From: Candidatus Omnitrophota bacterium
GTDB taxonomy: Bacteria > Hinthialibacterota > Hinthialibacteria > Hinthialibacterales > JAKPRU01
Assembly (NCBI GenBank): GCA_029570205.1
Contig: JAKQSI010000034.1
Location: 54,716-118,715, forward strand
Length of the DNA: 64,000 bases
Direction: 5' to 3'
Under the pieces are notes generated by a model, which did not search any database, had not been told where the DNA came from, and saw only the letters and a program-made list of their open reading frames with translations. The first letter of the stretch is position 1. Every line of letters begins with the position of its first letter. Of this stretch, positions 1-7,380 are shown piece by piece. The position numbers and the translations under genes are program-made.

Positions 1-577
1 GCCACAACATCACAGCCGCCCACAATGCCAGAATCAAGTACCCCGCCAAATGGTTGGGATTACCGAACCGGCCGAGCGTGCGACCCGCCTCCAGCGTTTG
101 AATCAGATCGTGTTGCATCACGGGATCGCAGGACAATTCGTTCCGCAGGGATTCGAGAAGATCCGCATAGCCGGCGGACTGGTGCGATACCGCCTCCATG
201 GACAAAAGAACGGCTCCGGTAATCGCTCCAATAATCAACATTCGCCGACAACGTTCATCAGCAGTGAGCGCCGCCGTAAGGACATACAGCATTGCGCCCA
301 GCAGAAGACGCACGAATTTCTCCTGGGACTGATACGGATAGATGGAGTGAAATACATAAATCAGCGCGGTCACAAGTACGGCACAAAGCGGATAAAACAA
401 CGGGAGACTCGAAAGTCGCCGCCAGGAAATCCCCGGAGAGATGCAAATCAGCAAAAACAAAAGGGGAATCAGGGAACCGTAAAAAAACCGGGAGGCCGGA
501 TGCGACATCTGCGGATAAAGCGGTAATGCCGCCAGAGAGAAGGCAAACAGATATGAGACGAACCTTCGATCGATCAT
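1..577 (-). CDS. O-antigen ligase/polymerase-like membrane protein (partial)
   Basis: The reading frame runs off the left edge, so only the first 192 residues are visible. The protein is strongly hydrophobic with several predicted membrane helices (about residues 7-22, 32-50, 58-78, 88-105 and 112-128). Near residue 171 it carries GRFGNPNHLAGYL, the Asn-containing signature seen in Wzy/WaaL-type O-antigen ligases and polymerases, where GxFGNPNxxAGYL precedes a membrane helix. These enzymes transfer or polymerise lipid-linked glycans on the periplasmic face of the inner membrane. I chose the ATG at 577; an upstream in-frame TTG pair with a GGAG about 11 bases ahead is an alternative that adds only a few residues. 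It is the third gene of a minus-strand cluster with two other membrane-associated genes. Family assignment rests on one motif plus topology. Confidence 0.6.
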   Translation of the reverse strand, partial: MIDRRFVSYLFAFSLAALPLYPQMSHPASRFFYGSLIPLLFLLICISPGISWRRLSSLPLFYPLCAVLVTALIYVFHSIYPYQSQEKFVRLLLGAMLYVLTAALTADERCRRMLIIGAITGAVLLSMEAVSHQSAGYADLLESLRNELSCDPVMQHDLIQTLEAGRTLGRFGNPNHLAGYLILALWAAVMLW

Positions 578-638
578 TTCAAGCAACAATTTGTTTCGGT
601 TCTCCGATTGTAGTCATTCCATCGTAGAGATTGAACCG

Positions 639-1781
639 TCATGCGGATATTCGTATTTTGGAAGGGTTCTCTTGATCGGTTTTCCATTCGTAAAGAAGAA
701 ACAATAGAACGGCGGTAATGGAAAGGACCAACGGCCAAAGCGCGAGGGGCGATTGGAGATACAGCGCCGCAACAACCGCCGAAACCCAATAACGTGAGAA
801 AGACAATCGGTTCTCAAACAATTGCAGCCCCCGACAGACCAGCGGCAGGATGACCGGAAAAGCGTAAAAAAGCAGTCGGTGGACATCGACTGCGACCGTC
901 ATGGGTAATAAAACAAAAACGAGATGGACCGCAATTATTAGAAGATCCCGCAGGCCCAACCCCATTATCCCCAGAACCGCCCAGGGTAGCAGCTGACCGA
1001 ACAACCATCGCAGAATCTCTTGATCGAGAAGAATGGCGAAGCCGCGCTCCCGATAAAACCGAACGGTCTCCCGTATGTTGTCGGCCATGATGGAGGAATG
1101 AGTGTAGCCGATTCCGACATCGACAATCCGGGGCCAGCAGAATTCGATCAGGAATGACGCAATTACGGCGGGGGCTATGCAGGCCACAAACAGAAGTAGC
1201 CGCTTGACTCGAAAGGGATATTCTACAAATGCAACCGCCGCAACGGGAATCAGAAAAAGAGTCTGCTCGCGGTTTACAGTCCCCAGAAACAATGCGGCTC
1301 CAGTTAATGCGTCGAGCCGGTGCCTCAGTCCGAAAAAGAACAGGACGTACGCCAGGAATGCCAGGGGATCGACAAACCAATAATTAGCGAAACAGAACTT
1401 CAGAGTCTGCGAACAGTAGAACAGGATTAAACCGATTCCGCTCAGACGTTGGGATACTCCCCAACTTCTCAGCAGGAAAAACAAGGCCGCGCCGCACAAA
1501 TATAAAGCGCCTGTCGTAACGATTCGAAAACCCGTGTCGATGTCGAACGGGAGAAGAAACACGAGAAATGGAGTAAATAATCGTCTGCCGTACGGATAGA
1601 TTTTTAACGTGAGCGGAGAAAAAGCCATTTCCCGGTACACCGAGACAGGACACCGGTCGGAGGGCGGGACCAGTCTCCACAGAACGACCATGCACATTGC
1701 CGCAAGGCCCAACGCGAGGAGGAAATCGGACCGGCCGAATACCGGCAATCGCTTCCGGTCAGTGGAAATCTTTGCGGACAA
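639..1781 (-). CDS. Polytopic membrane protein, possible GT-C-type glycosyltransferase
   Basis: A 380-residue integral membrane protein with roughly ten hydrophobic segments and short loops. After the first helix there is a periplasmic-type loop with acidic and aromatic residues (YREMAFSPLTLKIYPYGRR), and further on NREQTLFLIP, a layout typical of dolichyl/polyprenyl-phosphate-sugar-dependent GT-C mannosyltransferase-like proteins. No family-defining catalytic motif could be fixed by eye, so function is inference only. Its start overlaps the end of the upstream gene by 23 bases, indicating co-transcription and probable translational coupling. The neighbouring O-antigen-ligase-like gene suggests a role in surface polysaccharide assembly. 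Conserved hypothetical membrane protein is the safe reading. Confidence 0.7.
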   Translation of the reverse strand: MSAKISTDRKRLPVFGRSDFLLALGLAAMCMVVLWRLVPPSDRCPVSVYREMAFSPLTLKIYPYGRRLFTPFLVFLLPFDIDTGFRIVTTGALYLCGAALFFLLRSWGVSQRLSGIGLILFYCSQTLKFCFANYWFVDPLAFLAYVLFFFGLRHRLDALTGAALFLGTVNREQTLFLIPVAAVAFVEYPFRVKRLLLFVACIAPAVIASFLIEFCWPRIVDVGIGYTHSSIMADNIRETVRFYRERGFAILLDQEILRWLFGQLLPWAVLGIMGLGLRDLLIIAVHLVFVLLPMTVAVDVHRLLFYAFPVILPLVCRGLQLFENRLSFSRYWVSAVVAALYLQSPLALWPLVLSITAVLLFLLYEWKTDQENPSKIRISA

Positions 1782-2394
1782 AATAGGCGCTCCGGGTGTA
1801 ATCGTAAAAATAAACGGAATGAATCAATAGAAAACCGGGGCGGTCCGCCGGCATCATCACGGCAAAGGCATCATAGTCGCCCAGGCGTTTCCCCGAATCT
1901 TTCAGATTAATGATTGACGGAAGTATAAGGCGTACGCCAAGTTCGGTCTGGGGATACAGCTCCTGTCGATATCCGCTGAAGAAACCGATTTCTTTCTGCT
2001 CGTTCAGACAACAGAAACCCACCCGGGACGCTGGGGAACCCGTGTACGCGAGCAAGAAAATGATTCCTACCATTTCCGGTTCCTCGGGCAATCCCAATGC
2101 CTTACGGTCCACAGCAATCCATTGCCGGACACCATTCCGGGATTCGATACTCAACATGGGAGTTCCATCGGATGCCTCAACCGATGGGATTCCATCCTGA
2201 TAGCCGCTACAAAAGACTGCGGATGGATTCTGTTCGATAAAAGGAATCGGTTGGAAGGATCCGAGAAGCCTGGGCCGCGCCCAATATCCGAGAACAAACA
2301 GCACACATAACCAAAGTCCAAGTGCACCGATTGAACAATACGATAGTCGAGTTATCCAAATCCGAACGACCTGTGGAACGGATGGCTGGTTCAC
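1759..2394 (-). CDS. Hypothetical membrane-anchored protein
   Basis: I place the start at a GTG (2394) because GAGG stands eight bases ahead; an open frame extends to 2553 but without a better ribosome site. The resulting protein of about 211 residues has one N-terminal membrane helix (SIGALGLWLCVLFVLGYW) and then a soluble, presumably periplasmic beta-rich domain that I do not recognise. The end of the gene overlaps the next membrane gene by 23 bases, so the two are likely translated together. First gene of the minus-strand membrane cluster at the left edge; a polysaccharide-related accessory role is only guilt by association. Confidence 0.6.
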   Translation of the reverse strand: MNQPSVPQVVRIWITRLSYCSIGALGLWLCVLFVLGYWARPRLLGSFQPIPFIEQNPSAVFCSGYQDGIPSVEASDGTPMLSIESRNGVRQWIAVDRKALGLPEEPEMVGIIFLLAYTGSPASRVGFCCLNEQKEIGFFSGYRQELYPQTELGVRLILPSIINLKDSGKRLGDYDAFAVMMPADRPGFLLIHSVYFYDYTRSAYFVRKDFH

Positions 2395-2556
2395 GGAGGC
2401 TGCCTCGAGAACGGTGATGTGTATTCCACCTTGGAACTTTCCCATGTTTACGATACATGATACAAGCCTGCATGTTGAAGCCTCCAACGTGGAGGAAACC
2501 ATATCCGACAGACGGTCCTTTCGATAGGATGGCCCTATGCAGGCCTTTCCCAAACA

Positions 2557-2585
2557 TTGAGCACGCTCATCGTCTCTGCTATCCT
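2557..2585 (+). promoter_or_regulatory. Putative sigma70-type promoter of the toxin-antitoxin pair
   Basis: TTGAGC and TATCCT are separated by 17 bases and lie 26 bases upstream of the antitoxin start. The antitoxin itself has a very strong Shine-Dalgarno (AGGAGGAG) just ahead of its ATG. Seen in sequence; not tested. Confidence 0.45.
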
Positions 2586-2611
2586 ATGTCCCTGGAATCA
2601 GGAGGAGAGTT

Positions 2612-2800
2612 ATGTCGAATCTGCTGGAAAAGAACGAGGCACACAGGTTGATCGACCGGATGCCGCCAAACGCGACGTGGGATGATCTCATGCGGGAAAT
2701 CTATGTCCGCGAGGCAATCGAGCGGGGGCTTGCAGACAGTGAGGCCGGACGAACAATAGATGTCAAGGACGTCCGGGCAAAATACGGCGTGCCCGAATGA
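2612..2800 (+). CDS. Antitoxin of a type II toxin-antitoxin module
   Basis: A 62-residue acidic protein with the pattern of small antitoxins paired with RelE/ParE toxins: LPxxATWDD-like segment (MPPNATWDDLMREIYV), then a helix with IERGLADSEAGRTI, the part expected to wrap the toxin. Its last codons overlap the toxin start by four bases (ATGA), the classic coupled arrangement. A promoter-like pair sits just upstream and the ribosome site is strong, as expected for an antitoxin that must be made in excess. Antitoxins of this kind usually repress their own promoter. The family call comes from pattern recognition and gene order. Confidence 0.8.
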   Translation: MSNLLEKNEAHRLIDRMPPNATWDDLMREIYVREAIERGLADSEAGRTIDVKDVRAKYGVPE

Positions 2801-3096
2801 GAGTCCACTGGACCAATACGGCTCCGGAACACCTGGAAGCAATCCATGATTACATTGCGCGAGATTCCACAACGTATGCCAGGCAATTGGTTCATCGCCT
2901 GACCCGTAAGTCCCAACAGATTGTGAATTTTCCATTCTCCGGACGCAAGGTTCCGAAATACGACTCGGACCGGACTCGCGAAGTGATCGAGTTCCCGTAT
3001 CGAATCATTTATTTCATCAAGTCAGACCGGATCGATGTTCTTGCCGTGATCCACGGAGCAAGGGATATTCTTCAAACGCCGGAAGAATGTGACTGA
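2797..3096 (+). CDS. RelE/ParE-family toxin
   Basis: A 99-residue basic protein with the RelE/ParE plan: N-terminal WTNTAPEHLEAIHDYIA helix segment, central FPFSGRKVPKYD loop, then REVIEFPYRIIYFIKSDRIDVLAVIHGARD, the beta strands that carry the Tyr-Arg-Ile-Ile-Tyr and His-x-x-Arg signature. RelE members cleave ribosome-bound mRNA while ParE members poison gyrase; the sequence alone does not decide, though the segment order is ParE-like. All expected landmarks are present and the frame is intact, so the module may be active, in contrast with the degraded module near 18.8 kb. Coupled to the antitoxin by a four-base overlap. Confidence 0.88.
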   Translation: MRVHWTNTAPEHLEAIHDYIARDSTTYARQLVHRLTRKSQQIVNFPFSGRKVPKYDSDRTREVIEFPYRIIYFIKSDRIDVLAVIHGARDILQTPEECD

Positions 3097-3146
3097 GCCT
3101 TGGAAGTCGGCGCTTATCCTGCTTGTTCGGCAACCAGAACTGTGCC

Positions 3147-4586
3147 ATGCAACCAAATAACAACCACATCGTCCTTATCAGGCCGCCCACGGGTGCGCCA
3201 CGGCTTTCGTTTTTGTCCCTTCAGCCGCCGATCAACCTGGCTTATCTCGCCGCGGCGGTCCGTCCGGCCAATTTCCAGGTGGAAATCTGGGACTACGGGA
3301 TGGATCCTTTCAGCCGGGATGATCTGGAAATGCGCGCGCAGCGGTTCCGTCCCGGCCTTGTGGGAATCTCCTGTCTCACACCGACCATTCCGTTCGGTTA
3401 TGAAATCGCTACGGCGGTTAAGGAGATCTCACCGGATACCAAGGTTGTTATGGGCGGTTCGCATTCCAGCGCGCTTCCGCAGCAGACCCTGGAGGAATGC
3501 CCGGCGCTGGATGCGGTCGTTGTGGGAGAAGGAGAGCAAACGTTTCTGGAATGCGCGGAACGGGTGCGCTCCGGCAATTCCCTCGTGGGCTGCGCGGGGT
3601 TGGCACACAGACAGGGGGGCAGCCTCATCGTAGAGCCGCCTCGACCGTTGGTTTCCTCGCTGGATGAGTTGTCGTTTCCGGCGCGGGAATTGCTGGATCA
3701 CGAAAGGTATTCAAAGGTACAGCATTCTCGCGGTATTTCGGAACAATTCGGCCCGCAGACGGAGATCTTCACCTCCAGAGGATGTCCGGGCCGGTGCATT
3801 TTCTGTGCGGTAAATGTCAACTACGGCTCTCGCGTGCGGTTTCGGAGCGTAGAGAATGTCTTGGCGGAGGTGGAAGAATGCCAACGGTGTTTCGGTATTC
3901 GGCATTTCATTATCCAGGATGATACGTTCAATCTTCGGGAAAGCCGTGTCGCAGACCTCATGCGCGGATTTCGTAAACTGGGGGTCCCGTCGTTCTCGTG
4001 TGATGCGCGAGTGGATACGGTCAGCCGCGAAATGCTGGCGGAAATGGCGCGATCCGGTTGCCGAAAAATCTCGTTTGGGGTGGAATCCGGCAGTCCGCGC
4101 ATTCTTGCGCTGAATGGGAAAGGAATCTTGCGGGATCAGGTTGTGCGGGCGTTCGCATGGGCACGCGAGGTCGGCATCGAACTGCTGGAAGCAACATTCA
4201 TGATCGGGAGTCATCCCGATGAGACGGAGGAGGATCTGCGTCAGACGCAGGATTTGATCCGCGAGATCCGACCGGACATCCTGTTCTGCTCCGTGGCGGT
4301 TCCGTATCCGGGAACGGAATTGCGCAATCTCCTGCAGCAGGCCGATTGTTACCCTTCCGAGGAACATTGGGAACATTTCGCGATGTTCACAAACACCCCG
4401 GTCTGGCGGACTTTTCATTTCTCCCCGGAGGAGCTGGTGCGCGCGCGAGACAGAGCGCTTCGGTCCTATTATCTCACGCCACGATACCTTTTGGGTCGGT
4501 TGGGAAAATTGCGTAGCGGAACAGAAGCGAAATACTGGATTCGCGCGGGGATGGATTATCTTCGAGCGACATTCCGGGGCCGTTAA
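3147..4586 (+). CDS. B12-binding-domain radical SAM protein
   Basis: About 479 residues. The N-terminal half (IVLIRPPTG, then NLAYLAAAVR, VGISCLTPT and VVMGGSHSSALP) is a cobalamin-binding-type Rossmann domain; the middle contains the iron-sulfur motif CPGRCIFC (C-x3-C-x2-C) followed by the SAM barrel with DDTFN and ESGSPRIL segments. Such proteins carry out radical chemistry, often methylation or ring rearrangement, in the cytoplasm; the substrate cannot be told. The DxHxxG cobalamin-ligand motif was not obvious. I use the ATG at 3147; a TTG at 3123 would add eight residues and neither has a clear ribosome site. The last four bases overlap the end of the convergent cyclase gene. Confidence 0.85.
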   Translation: MQPNNNHIVLIRPPTGAPRLSFLSLQPPINLAYLAAAVRPANFQVEIWDYGMDPFSRDDLEMRAQRFRPGLVGISCLTPTIPFGYEIATAVKEISPDTKVVMGGSHSSALPQQTLEECPALDAVVVGEGEQTFLECAERVRSGNSLVGCAGLAHRQGGSLIVEPPRPLVSSLDELSFPARELLDHERYSKVQHSRGISEQFGPQTEIFTSRGCPGRCIFCAVNVNYGSRVRFRSVENVLAEVEECQRCFGIRHFIIQDDTFNLRESRVADLMRGFRKLGVPSFSCDARVDTVSREMLAEMARSGCRKISFGVESGSPRILALNGKGILRDQVVRAFAWAREVGIELLEATFMIGSHPDETEEDLRQTQDLIREIRPDILFCSVAVPYPGTELRNLLQQADCYPSEEHWEHFAMFTNTPVWRTFHFSPEELVRARDRALRSYYLTPRYLLGRLGKLRSGTEAKYWIRAGMDYLRATFRGR

Positions 4587-5944
4587 GCAGGATCTTGTTT
4601 TGTCTCCTGCCCCATCTTTGTCAGGCGCATCAGCCCGCGCTCGATTTTCCGCTGGTCGGCGTTCTCCCGCAGTTGTCGTTCCGTTCGGTGCCAGATGACC
4701 TTGTAAACATCTTGGGGTTCTTCAACCCCTTTCATCTTGAAGGTATCCACAAATCGCATGTCATACCGATCCTCTTCTTCGAGAATCTCGTATAAGGCTT
4801 TCGAGAGGTAAATGTCATCGGCTTGCGCTACCCCTTGAACGCCCTTTCCGATGCCCAAGTCCACTGTTTGCACAATTTCTTTGCGCTGGCGAACCACATC
4901 ACCGATGTGAACACCGATTGCGGCCCGGACATGCTTCTTCGCATCCAGGACGCTGTTTCGGCGAAACAGAAGCGCCTGTATCTCAATGGCGGCATCAACG
5001 GCACGATCCGGCTGTTTTCCGGGGAAACAGGCCATTACCTGATCGCCCTCTCCGGATTCCAGGTAGGTCGCACCATGTTTTAGCAGAACCGGCTCGACGA
5101 TATTGCGATAATCCTTAATCAGTTCGTTCCCCATGCGGTCGCCAAGCGTCCAGAACTTCTTACTGGACTCGCTGACATCAATATAGAAGATAGCGTGCCG
5201 TTCCCTGTATCCCTCCACGGTCCCACCGGATGGCGCTTCATGCTCCACCTCGACGATCACGTCCGCCCAGTTGAACAAATACAGATCCTGAGGAACCGGG
5301 ATGTTTTTCACCTGCGCAGTTCGAGCAAACAGGATGGGATATCGTTCGTTTTTGCACAGGGCATTGTAGATTGGTTTGGACAGGAAGATCTGTCCCGGTT
5401 TCGCCTCTGTCTGAACCCGTTTGGCGAGATTGCAGGCGTTGGATTGTTGCAGCTCCCCCCGATCATAAACCACATCGCCGAAATGGATTCCGATGGACGG
5501 AATGAGATGTTTGGCACCTTCATGGGGTGGGTCCCACGCCATCAGAATGTGCTGAACCTCCAACGCGGCCTCTGCGGCCTCTTCCGGTTTTTCGAAACAC
5601 ACTACAACCTGTGACCCTTCCGAGTTGGAGATATAGGTCGCATCATGCCGCTGCAAAACAGGGCGAATGACCTGCTGAAACTCTCGCAAAACCAGCACAG
5701 GAGTTTCCTCATTAATCAGCCACAATTCCTTGGATGACTCGGAAACATCAATGAACATAATCGCCCACTTGCGGACGAATTTTTCACGATAGATCTGCTC
5801 GGACCGCCTTCCGGCCTCCAATGCCGCATACAGTTTCGCGGTCATTGGATCCTCAGGTTGTTTCTCGCCGGGTTTTCTCAGATTGCGTTCGTCTAAGACA
5901 GGTTGTTTTTTCTTGTGGATGGAGAGATTTCGTTCGTCCAACAT
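4583..5944 (-). CDS. Tandem class III nucleotidyl cyclase-like protein
   Basis: 453 residues with two class III cyclase-like domains (about 58-225 and 248-425) that start with nearly identical motifs, FIDVSESSKELW and YIDVSESSKKFW. In domain 1 the first metal Asp (D66) is present but the second is Ser (S111), while the transition-state Asn and Arg are kept (N172, R176). In domain 2 both metal aspartates are kept (D256, D301), while Asn and Arg positions are Gly (G364, G368). The set is therefore complementary, as in heterodimeric animal cyclases, which would give one composite active site. The purine-specifying Lys is absent in both, so the substrate, or activity at all, is uncertain. The N-terminus has a short tandem repeat (LDERNL...KQP twice). 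No membrane helix, so cytosolic. Confidence 0.82.
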   Translation of the reverse strand: MLDERNLSIHKKKQPVLDERNLRKPGEKQPEDPMTAKLYAALEAGRRSEQIYREKFVRKWAIMFIDVSESSKELWLINEETPVLVLREFQQVIRPVLQRHDATYISNSEGSQVVVCFEKPEEAAEAALEVQHILMAWDPPHEGAKHLIPSIGIHFGDVVYDRGELQQSNACNLAKRVQTEAKPGQIFLSKPIYNALCKNERYPILFARTAQVKNIPVPQDLYLFNWADVIVEVEHEAPSGGTVEGYRERHAIFYIDVSESSKKFWTLGDRMGNELIKDYRNIVEPVLLKHGATYLESGEGDQVMACFPGKQPDRAVDAAIEIQALLFRRNSVLDAKKHVRAAIGVHIGDVVRQRKEIVQTVDLGIGKGVQGVAQADDIYLSKALYEILEEEDRYDMRFVDTFKMKGVEEPQDVYKVIWHRTERQLRENADQRKIERGLMRLTKMGQETKQDPA

Positions 5945-6034
5945 GATAACCGCGCCTCATTCGCGGGAATAAACGATCTTTTGGTGTTTGTAAATAATTT
6001 TGACACCGGCTCCCGCGAAATACAAGCCTGAGAG

Positions 6035-7090
6035 TCAACCGCGGATGGAAACCCCGGCCGCAGGATGCTGTTCACCGGGAGCGGCGGCTGCCACCCCCTG
6101 CGGTTCGTACAGCAGGCAGCGCACCTGCCGCCCATCTTCAAGGGTCCGCAGTTCCGGCTCGATTTGCGAACAGCGCTCCATGCGCTGTTCGCAGCGCGGA
6201 TGAAAACGGCAGCCGGGTGGGTAGCGCAACGGGCTGGGAACCGCTCCCTCGATTACATGCAACGGTTCCCCGGGTTGCGCATCCAGCCGTGGGATAGAGC
6301 GGAGCAATCCGCGCGTGTATGGGTGCAGAGGGTCGGCAAAGATCGGATGCACCGGCGCTTCCTCAACAATCTTCCCCGCATACATTACCGCCACCCGATC
6401 GGCAACCTCGGCGATCACTCCCAAGTCGTGCGTGATCAGGATGATCCCCGCATCCATTCGTTTCTTGAGGTCCTCCATCAGGGCCAGAATCTGCGCCTGC
6501 ACAGTAACATCGAGGGCTGTGGTCGGTTCATCGGCAATCAGCAGGTCGGGACTGCACGCAAGCGCCATGGCGATCATCACCCGCTGGCGCATTCCGCCCG
6601 ACAGTTGGTGCGGATATTCATTCGCCCGCCGGCGGGGTTCCGGGATGCGCACCTTTTCCATCATCTCGACCGCAGCCTCAAACGCCTCCTGGCGACTCAT
6701 TTTCCGGTGTATCCGAAACACCTCGGCAATCTGGTCTCCCACAGTGAACACCGGATTGAGAGCGGTCATGGGTTCCTGAAAAATCAGGGAGATGGCATTT
6801 CCGCGAATTTTGCGCATCTCGCGTTCGGAAAGAGTGAGAAGATCATTCCCCCGAAAGAAAATTTGTCCGTTCACAATCCGCCCGGGTGGAGACGGTATCA
6901 GACGCAGAATGGAAAGTGCGGTGACACTTTTCCCGCAGCCCGATTCCCCCACCAATCCCAGGGTCTCGCCGCGCCGGACGCCGAATGTGACTCCATCTAC
7001 CGCTCGGCAGACCCCATCGCCGGTATAGAAATACGTGTGCAAATCCCGAACATCCAGGAGGAATCTGGTTGTCTTTTCCGGTTCGTTCAT
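6035..7090 (-). CDS. Dipeptide/oligopeptide ABC transporter ATP-binding protein (DppD/OppD type)
   Basis: 351 residues from the ATG at 7090, chosen because GGAG stands five bases ahead; the open frame continues upstream but without a ribosome site. Walker A is GESGCGKS, the Q-loop region [10 protein letters not shown], the ABC signature LSGGMRQR, Walker B LLIADEP, and the switch His in ITHDLG. The C-terminal part ([10 protein letters not shown], then [14 protein letters not shown]) is the oligopeptide/dipeptide C-terminal extension, whose cysteines often bind an iron-sulfur cluster in this family. It energises peptide or nickel import at the inner membrane. No permease, binding protein or partner ATPase is in the window, so it is either an orphan or separated from its operon. 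Confidence 0.9.
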   Translation of the reverse strand: MNEPEKTTRFLLDVRDLHTYFYTGDGVCRAVDGVTFGVRRGETLGLVGESGCGKSVTALSILRLIPSPPGRIVNGQIFFRGNDLLTLSEREMRKIRGNAISLIFQEPMTALNPVFTVGDQIAEVFRIHRKMSRQEAFEAAVEMMEKVRIPEPRRRANEYPHQLSGGMRQRVMIAMALACSPDLLIADEPTTALDVTVQAQILALMEDLKKRMDAGIILITHDLGVIAEVADRVAVMYAGKIVEEAPVHPIFADPLHPYTRGLLRSIPRLDAQPGEPLHVIEGAVPSPLRYPPGCRFHPRCEQRMERCSQIEPELRTLEDGRQVRCLLYEPQGVAAAAPGEQHPAAGVSIRG

Positions 7091-7300
7091 CTTCACTCCA
7101 AGGCGCGGCAAAAGAACCGCCGGCAAGAAGCCTGAGAACAGCAGTATCCTGAGCAACATCGAGGGGGTCAAGGCGTGCGGGTCCTTGACGCCTGGAAATC
7201 GGTCGCGCCGTGCCGGTGGAGAAGGAGCCAATCGCCTGCCCGGGGAATTCCGTCAGGATGTCTCAAAGATATTGAATTTACACTCAAGGATTGGGGACGA

Positions 7301-7380
7301 TAAAAACGTGAGGCCGTTCACCCCCTCCCTCTGTGTCTTCCGCCGATGTGCGGGAACACCATGCGCCCTTACGCCTCACG
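7301..7380 (-). terminator. Possible long-range terminator of pheST
   Basis: On the minus strand CGTGAGGC (inside the last codons of pheT) can pair perfectly with GCCTCACG about 58 bases further on, followed directly by TTTTTA. The loop is long, which weakens the call, but the U-tract and eight perfect pairs sit where a pheST terminator would be expected. Confidence 0.35.
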
